Shown: positions 1 through 8,560, counted from the stretch's first letter. The stretch is 33,471 nt of DNA from Candidatus Dependentiae bacterium (GCA_016871815.1 VHBT01000006.1:1-33471); one strand, 5' to 3'. The notes: a model not told the origin generated them from the sequence alone. Numbers and translations: made by a program.

Positions 1-41
1 GATTCGCTGCGCACGAGCATCAAAGTCTCGTAACGAACCAT
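1..41 (-). CDS. rpsF: 30S ribosomal protein S6, N-terminal fragment
   Basis: The reverse strand starts with ATG at 41 and reads MVRYETLMLVRSE before leaving the window. This matches the conserved first strand of ribosomal protein S6, which binds 16S rRNA with S18 in the small subunit. A GGAG ribosome-binding site lies 8 bases upstream of the ATG, which supports this start. Only 13 codons are visible, so the call rests on the start motif and the RBS. In most bacteria rpsF is followed by ssb and/or rpsR, which would lie outside the window. Confidence 0.75.
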   Translation of the reverse strand, partial: MVRYETLMLVRSE

Positions 42-126
42 AATTAGTTCTCCACACATTGTAACAAAAAAGGAGATGACCCGAAGGCCAACGGAACAAA
101 AAAATAAGGCCAAAGCCTCAAAAAGA

Positions 127-155
127 AGAGTAACCCGTTTTTTTTAATCTGGCAA
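127..155 (-). promoter_or_regulatory. Possible rpsF promoter
   Basis: On the reverse strand TTGCCA (150-155, 5 of 6 to the -35 consensus) stands 17 bases from TACTCT (127-132, only 3 of 6 to the -10 consensus). It is placed correctly for rpsF and would give a leader of about 80 bases. The weak -10 keeps confidence low. Confidence 0.3.
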
Positions 156-176
156 AAATAATATTTAAACCCTAAG

Positions 177-215
177 AAAAAGGCGCCTCGATTTTAAACC
201 GAAGCGCCTTTTTAA
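177..215. terminator. Bidirectional intrinsic terminator
   Basis: AAAAAGGCGC-c-TCG pairs with CGA-a-GCGCCTTTTT around a 9-base loop, with one C.A mismatch and A/T tracts on both sides. It lies just after the stop of the leftward HTH-S24 gene (230) and before the rpsF leader, so its main job is probably to end the regulator transcript. Confidence 0.8.
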
Positions 216-229
216 ATTCATACGACTAT

Positions 230-928
230 TTAGCCAAGTCGTTGGTACCGATAAACCAACTTGCCAATAATCCTGAACGAATCTTTTCCTTTAACCAAAG
301 GAATTGGCGGTCTACGATGATTTACAGATTCAAGAAGAATAAAGTCATCCATGTAATTAACCGTCATAATGTCTTTGATCATTTCTGTGTTACCGTATTC
401 AACTGCAACAACATCTCCTGATCGAGTCCACACAGATGGCGCAATTATCAAAAAATCACCCTTGATAAAGTTTGGAGCCATTGAATTATCATCAACGCAC
501 AAACAAAACATTGCATCATCTTCATAGCCAAAAACGGGAACAAAGACATCTTTGTATCCCGAAGTAACTTGCATTAATTGATTATTATATGCTGACGGCT
601 CGGATGGAATAGCACCAACAACGGGTACAATCCGAAGCTTAAAATCTGAGATCGAAACTGGAGCTACAACTGCACCAGGCTCGCCAAATTCAGCTGCTGT
701 TTGAACTGCAACACCAGCAAAACCCTGCGGGCGATGAGCAAGTAATTGACTAGGGTCAAGCTCAAAAGCCTCCGCTAGCTTACGAAGCGCATCTTCGTTC
801 CAACGACGCGTTCCATTCTTAATATGAGTTAAATAACTCTCCGACATTCCTGTCTTTTCTGCCAACACTTTGGTTGTCCAGCGACGCTCCCTGAGGAGCT
901 CTTTCACTCTTAATCGCGTTGAAACCAT
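230..928 (-). CDS. HTH (XRE-type) transcription regulator with S24 peptidase-like domain, copy 1
   Basis: This 232-aa protein has an N-terminal XRE-type helix-turn-helix (about residues 6-62, core VLAEKTGMSESYLTHIKNG) and a C-terminal S24 (LexA/CI-like) fold. The S24 serine sits in DDNSMAP (S149), followed by KGDFLII, and a lysine 36 residues later (K185) fits the LexA Ser-Lys dyad spacing. The segment that would hold the Ala-Gly self-cleavage bond reads VVGAIPSEP and has no AG, so LexA-style self-cleavage is not expected. The start is supported by GGAGAG just upstream of the ATG. It lies downstream of a paralogue on the same strand and ends at a terminator. A DNA-binding repressor is likely; the signal it senses is unknown. 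Confidence 0.85.
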   Translation of the reverse strand: MVSTRLRVKELLRERRWTTKVLAEKTGMSESYLTHIKNGTRRWNEDALRKLAEAFELDPSQLLAHRPQGFAGVAVQTAAEFGEPGAVVAPVSISDFKLRIVPVVGAIPSEPSAYNNQLMQVTSGYKDVFVPVFGYEDDAMFCLCVDDNSMAPNFIKGDFLIIAPSVWTRSGDVVAVEYGNTEMIKDIMTVNYMDDFILLESVNHRRPPIPLVKGKDSFRIIGKLVYRYQRLG

Positions 929-1008
929 TGCCTCTCCAGCGCTCTTTACACTTTTAAACTTTTAATAAAACATTTAGATTCCAAAAAAACCTAGTTCTTG
1001 CTGGAAAA

Positions 1009-1062
1009 CTACTCAACAACCGTACCAAGAATTTTTAACACAAAAAACTGGTAACCCTGTTT
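1009..1062 (-). pseudogene. Possible C-terminal remnant of a third HTH-S24 copy
   Basis: Between the two regulators, the reverse strand reads ...FFVLKILGTVVE-stop, resembling the end of the upstream paralogue (YVKILGKVVF). At DNA level 13 consecutive bases (1025-1037) match 1165-1177 of the paralogue, followed after 4 bases by a shared GTTGT. The frame is closed by a stop at 1063-1065, so at most 17 codons survive. It could be a relic of a deleted copy or of unequal recombination. Chance similarity in AT-rich DNA cannot be excluded. Confidence 0.35.
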
Positions 1063-1133
1063 TTATAAAAAACGATCACTTTTCATCATTTTTAAGCGAT
1101 ATTCAAGCGTTATTTTTTAGAAGTAAGCAAAAA

Positions 1134-1823
1134 TTAATATTTTTGGTACCTAAACACAACTTTTCCAAGAATTTTTACATAATGGTCATTCCGGGTCATG
1201 GCAATTGGAGACTGCTTATGATTCGGATGCTCAAGTACAACAACTGTATCCATAAATGAGATAACCATAAGTCCACGAGAGACTTTGTCATGTTTATATT
1301 CCAAAACAACCAAATCTCCCGATTGAACAGCTGCTTTAGGAGATACAATCAAAACATCGCCTTTTAAAAATCGCGGAGCCAAAGAATTTGAATCTATTAC
1401 CAATCCAAACGCCAACGGATCTTTGAGATTAAAAATAGGAATAAATTGTTTTTCATTTCCGGCAAGTTGCTGCATTTGCGCATACACCTGTGTATCAACC
1501 ACATCAGGAATATCTTTAAGCACAGGAACCATCGCAACGTTCTGAGAAAATTTACCCAGAGATGAGCGATAAGCCGAAATCATATCGGATTGATGTTGTT
1601 GAACGATCCCAGAAAGATCTCGCGATCTATGTGCAAATAACTCAACTGGATTTTTTTCAAAAGCTTCTGCAATTTTTTTTAGCGCATCTTCATTCCAACG
1701 GCGAGTTCCATTTTTTATGTGAGTTAAATAGCTCTCAGACATTCCTGTTTTTTCTGCCAAAACCTTGGTTGTCCATCCAAACTCTTTCAAGAGCTCTTTC
1801 ACACGCAAAGATGTAGATGTCAT
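1134..1823 (-). CDS. HTH (XRE-type) transcription regulator with S24 peptidase-like domain, copy 2
   Basis: This is a paralogue of the gene at 230-928. The helix-turn-helix region is almost identical, with an unbroken shared stretch of roughly 28 residues, while the C-terminal half has diverged. I prefer ATG 1823 (229 aa, MTSTSLRVKEL) because it aligns with the start of copy 1 and has GGGG 7 bases upstream; an in-frame ATG at 1835 lacks an RBS. The S24 serine is kept in DSNSLAP, but the position of the dyad lysine (36 residues on) is arginine, in VSRGL. The cleavage segment (VLKDIPDVV) has no Ala-Gly. It is therefore probably a non-cleaving regulator. A good promoter lies upstream at 1892-1921. 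Confidence 0.85.
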   Translation of the reverse strand: MTSTSLRVKELLKEFGWTTKVLAEKTGMSESYLTHIKNGTRRWNEDALKKIAEAFEKNPVELFAHRSRDLSGIVQQHQSDMISAYRSSLGKFSQNVAMVPVLKDIPDVVDTQVYAQMQQLAGNEKQFIPIFNLKDPLAFGLVIDSNSLAPRFLKGDVLIVSPKAAVQSGDLVVLEYKHDKVSRGLMVISFMDTVVVLEHPNHKQSPIAMTRNDHYVKILGKVVFRYQKY

Positions 1824-1891
1824 TGTTTTCCCCATGTATTTCTAATAAAGGATTTTTTGCTTACACCAAAACGTTGTTATTTCTCACGTGC

Positions 1892-1921
1892 AGTATATTG
1901 AAAAAAATGAAATAATGTAAA
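1892..1921 (-). promoter_or_regulatory. Sigma70-type promoter for the HTH-S24 pair
   Basis: On the reverse strand TTTACA (1916-1921) and TATACT (1892-1897) each match 5 of 6 consensus bases with an 18-base spacer. The palindrome CACGTG (1885-1890) lies just downstream, close to the expected transcription start, and could be part of an operator; that is inference. Confidence 0.55.
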
Positions 1922-2013
1922 CTTGCCGAATAGAAAAAAGTATGATTTTTTTTTAGATGCAGTACCCTCATCCAGAGAGATTTTTTGAAAAATAAAACAA
2001 TACACACACGGTT

Positions 2014-2655
2014 ATGATTTTACCCTGCCCAAATATTCATGAAAAAAATGCCTGGAATGAAAAAAAAATTATAGCCGGAATCGATGAAGCAGGCAGAGGC
2101 CCGCTCTGTGGCCCTGTTGTTATTGGAGCTGTTATTTTACCCATCAACACTGCACCAGACTTTTTAGCTGATTCAAAAAAAATTACCGAAAAACAACGCC
2201 TCAAAGCATTTGAATGGATTACTAAACATTGTTTGTACACAACTGTTATCATAAGCCCTCGCGAAATCGATACATATAATATTTACCAGTCAACCATACG
2301 CGGAATGAGACAAGCGTACATCCAACTCAACCAAATTGCGCAGCGTGCAGGAAGAGGCCCAATTTCACACCTCGTGATTGATGCAATGCCACTGAAAATA
2401 GAAAAACCATCTCTTACCATTACGCCCATCATCAAAGGAGAAAGCGCATCAAGTTCAATTGCCGCAGCATCAATCGTTGCAAAAGTTATTCGCGATCAAA
2501 TCACCTGCGATCTTGAAACAATGTTTCCCTACTTTTCGCTCAGCAAACACAAAGGATATGGAACTGCACAACATCAAACAGAACTTGCACTTCACGGCCA
2601 AAGCATCATGCACCGAAAGTCATTTGTTCTAAAATCCAAAAAAACCTCTCTTTAA
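2014..2655 (+). CDS. rnhB: Ribonuclease HII
   Basis: RNase HII cuts the RNA strand of RNA-DNA hybrids and starts removal of single ribonucleotides misincorporated in DNA. The 213-aa protein has the family signature IAGIDEAGRGP with catalytic D24 and E25, ADSKKITEKQR, a third acidic residue in VIDAMP (D123), and the fourth in AKVIRD (D161), followed by HKGYGT. Length is typical. The ATG at 2014 is the only good in-frame start ahead of the first catalytic motif, although no clear RBS precedes it. It is divergent from the HTH-S24 genes and stands alone; yraN, a frequent neighbour, is absent. Confidence 0.95.
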   Translation: MILPCPNIHEKNAWNEKKIIAGIDEAGRGPLCGPVVIGAVILPINTAPDFLADSKKITEKQRLKAFEWITKHCLYTTVIISPREIDTYNIYQSTIRGMRQAYIQLNQIAQRAGRGPISHLVIDAMPLKIEKPSLTITPIIKGESASSSIAAASIVAKVIRDQITCDLETMFPYFSLSKHKGYGTAQHQTELALHGQSIMHRKSFVLKSKKTSL

Positions 2656-2934
2656 AATGTAACTCACAATTTTCTGTGCAGCTTTACTTTCTAACATAAT
2701 CGCGATATCGTCCCTGCGAATGCTGGGTTGTTGCCAGGGTTTTGATATGCAAAAAGTAGTTTGGTGGCTGTTTTTGTGGGCTGCGTTTCGCGGTTAAAAA
2801 ATCAGCAGAATGGATCGTCAAAAAATTTTACGAGCACGATACGAATGCGACGCTCAGCCGCAGCAAAAATAGACATGCTCCTGCGCAAAATAATGCATTT
2901 TTAACATTCCAACCAATCAATCATGCTCAATACA
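2656..2934. other. Non-coding stretch between rnhB and the next terminator
   Basis: No convincing gene is seen. The stretch is more GC-rich than other spacers here. On the reverse strand two overlapping frames stay open for 40-60 codons, but both are interrupted and lack a properly spaced start. The first part holds a REP-like palindrome (separate entry). The rest (about 2760-2875) may belong to the same repeat or be a decayed gene. Confidence 0.4.
2699..2751. repeat. REP-like GC-rich palindromic element
   Basis: CCCTGCGAATGCTGGG (2712-2727) folds as CCC-T-GC / GC-T-GGG with a GAAT loop. A second overlapping hairpin pairs CTGG (2723-2726) with CCAG (2734-2737). An outer arm pairs ATATC (2704-2708) with GATAT, and CCCTG with CAGGG. 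Such nested palindromes resemble REP/intergenic repeats of other bacteria. No second copy is visible in this window, so repeat status is unproven. Confidence 0.45.
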
Positions 2935-2979
2935 AAAAACAAAGAAGGCCAACTTTTTACATCGGCCTTCTTTGTTTTT
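2935..2979. terminator. Strong bidirectional intrinsic terminator
   Basis: A perfect 16-bp stem (2935-2950 with 2964-2979) has a GGCC core, an A/T-rich base and a 13-base loop. It lies 10 bases beyond the stop of the leftward outer-membrane gene and ends that transcript; it could also stop read-through from rnhB. Confidence 0.9.
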
Positions 2980-2989
2980 ATCAAAAAAA

Positions 2990-4306
2990 CTAGAACGAAA
3001 AGTGAAAGTCTCCACCGACAATCGAATGTTTTACCGCGTTTTGACCATTAATTGGAATTGTGTAGAAAATGCTAAAGCTCAATTCATTTCCTTCTCTGTC
3101 ATCTTCGTTAGCACCATATCGACCAGAGAAATCACCACGAACAGTTAAATCTTGAGATTCGCTTGCCTTGAGAGATCCCAAAGTATTAACCACATCAAGA
3201 TTGTATTTTTCTGGGATTTGCGTGAATACGCTTTTTTCACGTCGAACAAAATTATGAGCCAAGCGTAATTTGCAAGAATCAGAACAACGGTACACACCTT
3301 CGGTTGTCATTTTCCATTGTGCTCCAGGTTTTTTAGTTGCTGTTCCCTTGGTCAAAATTAAGTAATCTGTTTGAGCGGCATCTGTTTTAAGTCTGTATTC
3401 TTTTGTTTTTGCAGAAAGCCACGCAACTTCAAGATCCGATGACAATTTAAGATGTTCGCCAAACACGATACTCATACCAAGATTTAATGGAACACCATAC
3501 GATCCATCATTTCCAAATGCAGTACTAAATGCATGATCAACACTTCGTTGGCATCCTGTTGGTAACCAGAGCCCGACAGACGCATGAATATCAATTTTAC
3601 TTACAGAGCCATCACCTTTTGCATAGGAATTACCCCATCCAAAATAAACATGTGTATCCCCTGCTCCATTTTTTGACCAATCATACAAATCAAGGCCCCC
3701 AGCAGCTTGCACATATTTCTGAATTTTGCTGGTTAAGTTTGTTTTCCATGCACGATTTCGCGCACCATCTGCAGTAACATCTGTTAAATCTTCAAAAACA
3801 ACGCCTGAAACACTTGCCTTACACAATGGAACCGCAATACCAAGGAAAAATTGACCAGGGATTGTTCCATAATCAACCAACGCACGGCCCCAAAGGGTCA
3901 TGGTCGATTGTTTAACACTACCCTTAACCCGCATGTCACCCCAACCAGAGCCAAGACCTAACGGAAGATCCCACAATGACCAGTCAAGGCCATAGGGAAA
4001 GTCTGCCGTTGCAGTCGAGGAAAGAACTTGAAGTTGATCGTAGTCAATTAACATGGCACGAGCAGATTCTGTTGGTGAATAAATTTGCAATGCACCAACT
4101 TGTGCGGTTTCATTGTTGTACCCATCTGTCGATGCGCGAGCATACGCAAGATTTGCACCAAATTTGAATACGTGAGATCCATGTGCTTTTGAAATATGAT
4201 CATTGCTTGTAAATGCTAAATTTGAATTATACACAGCTTGCACAGTAGAGCTGCAGCATAGCGCTGCAGCAATAAGTTTAAAAATCGTTAACCTGATCTT
4301 TTGCAT
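2990..4306 (-). CDS. Predicted outer-membrane beta-barrel protein, exported
   Basis: This 438-aa protein starts best at ATG 4306, which has AAAGGA 8 bases upstream; a longer frame (to 4369) would overlap the previous gene and lacks an RBS. Residues 1-21 form a signal peptide (MQKIRLTIFKLIAAALCC...VQA). The mature part is rich in alternating polar/hydrophobic strands, Gly and aromatic residues, and ends in GGDFHFSF. A terminal Phe with alternating hydrophobics is the usual outer-membrane insertion signal recognised by BamA. It lies 31 bases downstream of the giant exported protein, with no terminator between, so the two are probably co-transcribed. No specific porin family is recognised; a transport or anchoring role is inference. 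Confidence 0.7.
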   Translation of the reverse strand: MQKIRLTIFKLIAAALCCSSTVQAVYNSNLAFTSNDHISKAHGSHVFKFGANLAYARASTDGYNNETAQVGALQIYSPTESARAMLIDYDQLQVLSSTATADFPYGLDWSLWDLPLGLGSGWGDMRVKGSVKQSTMTLWGRALVDYGTIPGQFFLGIAVPLCKASVSGVVFEDLTDVTADGARNRAWKTNLTSKIQKYVQAAGGLDLYDWSKNGAGDTHVYFGWGNSYAKGDGSVSKIDIHASVGLWLPTGCQRSVDHAFSTAFGNDGSYGVPLNLGMSIVFGEHLKLSSDLEVAWLSAKTKEYRLKTDAAQTDYLILTKGTATKKPGAQWKMTTEGVYRCSDSCKLRLAHNFVRREKSVFTQIPEKYNLDVVNTLGSLKASESQDLTVRGDFSGRYGANEDDREGNELSFSIFYTIPINGQNAVKHSIVGGDFHFSF

Positions 4307-4337
4307 ACTCAGATCCTTTCTCTTATTTCTGTTATTT

Positions 4338-7300
4338 TTAAGTTGACTGAACATACACACGACCACCAACAGAAATCAAGCGAGATCCATCGGCACTCAC
4401 ACTGGTAACAGGTCCAAGTGTAGTTCCTGTGAATATCGGCAAGCCTGCATCAACTGGATCATTGTCACTTGCAGACTCTGCTAAATATTTAAGCGCTGAA
4501 GGCTTTCTGTTTGGAGTCGAAGCATTGTATGTGTAGACACCATCACGGTGAACAACCTGAGTAGTCATACGGTCAAGTGTTTTTACCACCGCAACCGCAG
4601 GAGTTCCAACAATTGCACCCGTAGAAACGTTAATCGTTAAATCAACAGAAATATGTTTTGAAACGTCTGTACGTGCGTTTGCTGTCACAAGGTCAAGGCG
4701 ATAGATTGGGTTTGCAGCAGTAATCACCGGCGCAATCACAGAAATCGAAGCAATTCTGCCAAGAGAAGCTTCGTCACCATCAACAACTTCACCAACAACA
4801 GTTAAATCACCATCTTCTTCTGCGGTGTCGTATTTACATACATACAAGCCACGAGTTGTTGCAACTGCGAATGTTCCAGTCGCTCTATCCAATGGCGCAA
4901 TATCCCACACTCGTTCAGAAACACCAGATGTAAAGGTTGTAAGCGATGCATGTCCAAGCGCTGTTGCATCAACATCCTGGAATTTAGCTGCCGACAATGT
5001 AAATGCATGAACACCTGACGGTGTCATCACCACCAACGATTCGGTATGTGTATCTTTGTCGTAGACAGTGATCATTTTATGTACAGGCCCGGTAATTCCA
5101 GTAAGTTTTAACCAGGTCATCGCAGCAGGAGTTGTTGAAGAGCTAGTTGCATCTTGAAGCGATGCTGGAAGAGATCCGGTCCAACCTTTACCCTTGTCAC
5201 CCGTTTCGCCAGAGACACGAAGGGCCGCTACGCCATTTTCACCACCAACAAAAATCCATCCCGCTGTTCCGCGTGACATCGCAGAGCAGTAAATACCACC
5301 CAATGAAAGAAGCGCAGCGTCGTTCAAGAAGCTCTTGTAACCGTATTGATTTGTTTTTTCTGGATTATAAACAGTTGATTTTGTGGTGTCGACAGTGTAC
5401 CCAACGTGAGCAATTGCAACCGCTTTGTTTCCGGTAGCAACGATCATATTCATAGTTGCACCATCTCCCGCATCAAGGTCATAAGCAGTGTTAACTCGCG
5501 CAGAATGTCCTGCCAGGCTGTACACGCCGCCATTATTTGCAAAATCGGTATTGAGCGCTGCTGCAAGCTGATCGTACGCACTAACCTGAGCATCACTTCT
5601 CCATGTTGCAACCGTTGGTCGTCCAGACGCAAAATCAAGTCCAATGTGTTTTGCATAAGTTGCATCAAGCTCAACTGCTTGCATCGAAGCCGACAAAGAA
5701 CCTACAAGTTGCCATGGAGTCCAACCAACAAGCGCACCTGCCGCCGAACACACCGCTCTACACGAAAAGACACCCGTCAATCCGGTAACACCCGGTGGAT
5801 TTGCAATCGTTACAAACAATTGTGTACCAACTGTACGCATATTTACCACAACAGCTTTTGAGTTCCAAGGAATGCCAGAAGCTCCGCCAACATTAAACAA
5901 TTCAGGATTGGTTGATTGACTCCATGTGCCATCGGTATCTTCCGCTACAGTTGAATAATCAGCACCGCAAGGTTTACCCTTGTTAGCACCAGAAGTAAGA
6001 ACTGGAATTGCATAAATACCACCAGTCGCCACATCTTTACCTGAAACCGCTGAGCTAGTTGCATTTACCAATAAAATCGTTCTCGCTGTTGAACCTACAG
6101 TTTGAAGCGATGAAATCTGATACACATCTCGGAATGTATCGTCAGAGCCCTGGCCATCAACAAACGCCGCTGATCCAGCAATAGTTGTAGCATCAGTATA
6201 TTTTGCAAGAGCAAGAGCAGGATCATCCCCACTATTTTTTGCACCCCCAAGGTACAAGCAACGAATTGTTGGCTCCCAATATGCGCACTGAAGACTTTCA
6301 ATATTTCCACCACTCATTTCATGTCCCGTTCCAGCCCCAGTATCAAGAAGTGTTGCAAAATCAATCGATCCTGACGCAACGGTTAAATCGGCATTCAACA
6401 CCTTGATCATGTCATATTCAGATTCACCTTTAAAATACCTGGTGTCTCCATCTGCAGCATCAGGAATAAAGCAGTACAAGACATTTGCAGTGTTTGCAAA
6501 ATTTCTTCCCGCAACGATTTTTACACAACGAGAATCTACTGCATCACCATCCTGGAAGAATGTTTCCCGACGAGTATTTCCGGTATACCCCTCTGGAGCG
6601 GTATACGCATCTGCCGTAATCGAAGTGATTGTTCCATCTGAGGCAACCTTAACAATCATCTTGCCGCCAGTTGTTTCTGTTTTTGGCAAATAATAACGAT
6701 CAACTCCGCCATCTGCGTTGGTGATCAGCGCCATGTCCCAAATACCTTTTCCGGTAATTGGCGACTCTGCATTAACTTCATCTGCTGTTGTAAATGCTCC
6801 GGTTGCAATGTTGTAATTATTTACTTCATCAAATGAACGTCCATCGGGCGCTACCGCTGCCGCAACAACCAATTGTTTATTTACTGCATCAAGCGCAACA
6901 ACATTTCTCAAATGAACGCGAGCTTCAAGATCTTTGGTGTTTGCAAGACCAAGCGACGGCAAAGAAACGGTAAATGGACTTGCAAGCGCGTCTTTTACAT
7001 ACGCCGTTTTTCCGTCAGTGATAGCCCAGACATACGAACCGTTGGTTGCAAATGCACCAACATTCGCAAGCGCTGAATTATTAATTCGCTGCCAATTTGA
7101 CCACGATGCAATATTGTTTGAAGTAACAGTTGCAGTTGTAACCCACACTTCATACCCAAACGAATCGTTAATCGTTGAAACATACAAAACGTTTCCACGC
7201 AAGCTCACACCTGTGACATACGAGCCCGGAGATAGCGCAAACGGTGCATTTCCAACAATTACTCTTCCTACTGCTGTATATACGCCATTAGTTGCTTGTG

Positions 7301-8474
7301 CCAACCAGGTCTCTGAACGAGCTGCTGCCACAGAATCGGTTGTTCCCTGCGCAAGTTTACCACCAGTTCCAGCTGCACCCGTCTTTAATGATAATGCATA
7401 AAAATTATTTTTTTCTTTTGATGACGCTCCAGCCTGAACAATCAAATGAGCCCGCGTTCCATTCGTTTGAACTTCAATGTTATGCACTCTACTGAGTTCG
7501 GGAAATCCTGCAGCCGCTGTTGCATCACCGTTAAGAAGCGTTCCCCCGGTTGAATGATTCAATGTTGTAACAACATCTGAACCATTAAGATAAAATCCAC
7601 ATACACCAAGAGTTGAATCAGACATATGTCCACCAAGGTAGAATGTATAACACTGCGTTCCCGCATTATTCCAAGTATTTACTACCATCGATGTCAGACG
7701 ACGCATTTTTGTCGACATCATAGATGCAGTAGCACCCATTTTCATGCCACTTCCACCAGTTGCTCCATTAATATCAAGCTGCGTCAAAGAATTATCGGTC
7801 GGCGATGAAGGAATTTCAAATCCACGGATCCCCACGGTTGATTTTGACGAATCAAACTGCATGGTGTCTGGATCTGCAACCGCACACAAAATAACTTTTG
7901 CCGTAACGGTTGATACCGCTGAACCCTTGTGGCCAACTGCAAGTTTTAAGAATCGTGATTCTGTTCCCGTAGCATCTTCGCACGACATTGCAACGCTAGA
8001 AATATAGGTTTCTTTTGGATCTGCAACGTTAATAACCGCCAAGCGCGATCCACCAACACCGGTTTCGCCTTCGAGCTGAACCAATGCTGCAACATATTTA
8101 TTAGCACCCGCAATAAAGCAATCCATTTCCCAGACGCGGCAATTGTACAATGGGTTTGCAACAAGATCTTCTTCACCCGGAACGGCATAAATTTGATCTG
8201 GCGTTAACGCTGTTTTGATAATATCCGAACCATCGGCGGTCGAAAGCTCTGTAATTGCATATTCATTTGCCCCTGCTTCAACCGCACCTACATACATCTT
8301 ATTGCTGGTTGCATCATACGTACACGTGGTACGAAAATCTGCTCGTGTTGTTTTGTTTGCAAAATCTGCGATCACATTTTTTGTGAGCGCTTCTGACTTT
8401 TCAGCGGCATTTACCACACCACTCAAGGCGATAAAGCCTAAAAAAACTTTTAAAAGAGTTTTGCTATCTCTCAT
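4338..8474 (-). CDS. Giant exported protein, probably surface or periplasmic, beta-rich
   Basis: This 1378-aa protein starts best at ATG 8474 (MRDSKTLLKVF...), with GGGGAG 7 bases upstream, rather than at 8507. It opens with a signal peptide ending near GVVNA-AEK. The body is rich in Ala, Gly, Thr, Ser, Val and Asp with many short beta-strand-like segments. A W-x-x-W-Q motif after a G..L[YF]V[ST] strand recurs near residues 458 and 919, and [IV]WD[MI]A recurs near 576 and 1193. These suggest diverged propeller-like or other beta repeats. No enzyme motif or transmembrane segment is seen past the signal. Together with the adjacent barrel gene it may form a surface system (inference). No family is recognised. 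Confidence 0.8.
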   Translation of the reverse strand: MRDSKTLLKVFLGFIALSGVVNAAEKSEALTKNVIADFANKTTRADFRTTCTYDATSNKMYVGAVEAGANEYAITELSTADGSDIIKTALTPDQIYAVPGEEDLVANPLYNCRVWEMDCFIAGANKYVAALVQLEGETGVGGSRLAVINVADPKETYISSVAMSCEDATGTESRFLKLAVGHKGSAVSTVTAKVILCAVADPDTMQFDSSKSTVGIRGFEIPSSPTDNSLTQLDINGATGGSGMKMGATASMMSTKMRRLTSMVVNTWNNAGTQCYTFYLGGHMSDSTLGVCGFYLNGSDVVTTLNHSTGGTLLNGDATAAAGFPELSRVHNIEVQTNGTRAHLIVQAGASSKEKNNFYALSLKTGAAGTGGKLAQGTTDSVAAARSETWLAQATNGVYTAVGRVIVGNAPFALSPGSYVTGVSLRGNVLYVSTINDSFGYEVWVTTATVTSNNIASWSNWQRINNSALANVGAFATNGSYVWAITDGKTAYVKDALASPFTVSLPSLGLANTKDLEARVHLRNVVALDAVNKQLVVAAAVAPDGRSFDEVNNYNIATGAFTTADEVNAESPITGKGIWDMALITNADGGVDRYYLPKTETTGGKMIVKVASDGTITSITADAYTAPEGYTGNTRRETFFQDGDAVDSRCVKIVAGRNFANTANVLYCFIPDAADGDTRYFKGESEYDMIKVLNADLTVASGSIDFATLLDTGAGTGHEMSGGNIESLQCAYWEPTIRCLYLGGAKNSGDDPALALAKYTDATTIAGSAAFVDGQGSDDTFRDVYQISSLQTVGSTARTILLVNATSSAVSGKDVATGGIYAIPVLTSGANKGKPCGADYSTVAEDTDGTWSQSTNPELFNVGGASGIPWNSKAVVVNMRTVGTQLFVTIANPPGVTGLTGVFSCRAVCSAAGALVGWTPWQLVGSLSASMQAVELDATYAKHIGLDFASGRPTVATWRSDAQVSAYDQLAAALNTDFANNGGVYSLAGHSARVNTAYDLDAGDGATMNMIVATGNKAVAIAHVGYTVDTTKSTVYNPEKTNQYGYKSFLNDAALLSLGGIYCSAMSRGTAGWIFVGGENGVAALRVSGETGDKGKGWTGSLPASLQDATSSSTTPAAMTWLKLTGITGPVHKMITVYDKDTHTESLVVMTPSGVHAFTLSAAKFQDVDATALGHASLTTFTSGVSERVWDIAPLDRATGTFAVATTRGLYVCKYDTAEEDGDLTVVGEVVDGDEASLGRIASISVIAPVITAANPIYRLDLVTANARTDVSKHISVDLTINVSTGAIVGTPAVAVVKTLDRMTTQVVHRDGVYTYNASTPNRKPSALKYLAESASDNDPVDAGLPIFTGTTLGPVTSVSADGSRLISVGGRVYVQST

Positions 8475-8560
8475 TTGGCAACTCCCCTGTAACCCTAAAA
8501 CGTACATACCACCGAAAACGAATCTTTCCTATTATGTTTAAAAGATCCTCCTTCAAAACA

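Noticed and set aside
42-126. A possible S6:S18 autoregulatory leader for rpsF
   Set aside because: Small CCG/CGG and GGCC pairings exist, but I could not build the known motif with its internal CCG bulge; a covariance-model search would be needed.
76-147. A 23-codon basic ORF (MTRRPTEQKNK...) on the forward strand in the rpsF leader
   Set aside because: AGGAG abuts the ATG with no spacing, the region is the leader of rpsF on the other strand, and no terminator or conservation evidence supports it.
230-1823. LexA identity for the two S24 proteins
   Set aside because: The DNA-binding domain is XRE-type rather than LexA winged helix, and the Ala-Gly cleavage bond is absent in both.
2656-2890. 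A gene on the reverse strand reading MSIFAAAERRIR... or ...LATTQHSQGRY
   Set aside because: Both frames contain stops or lack starts, the RBS abuts the ATG, and the protein-like look comes from a GC-rich palindromic repeat.
5406-5861. A 151-codon forward ORF opposite the giant exported gene, and others like it (6934-7401, 8215-8541)
   Set aside because: These are antisense shadows of a long, well-supported gene with signal peptide and RBS.
8490-8550. Reverse-strand AAGGAGGATC with no start codon, as the start of a small gene
   Set aside because: The frame after it begins with ATA and has no standard start; more likely chance or part of a promoter region.
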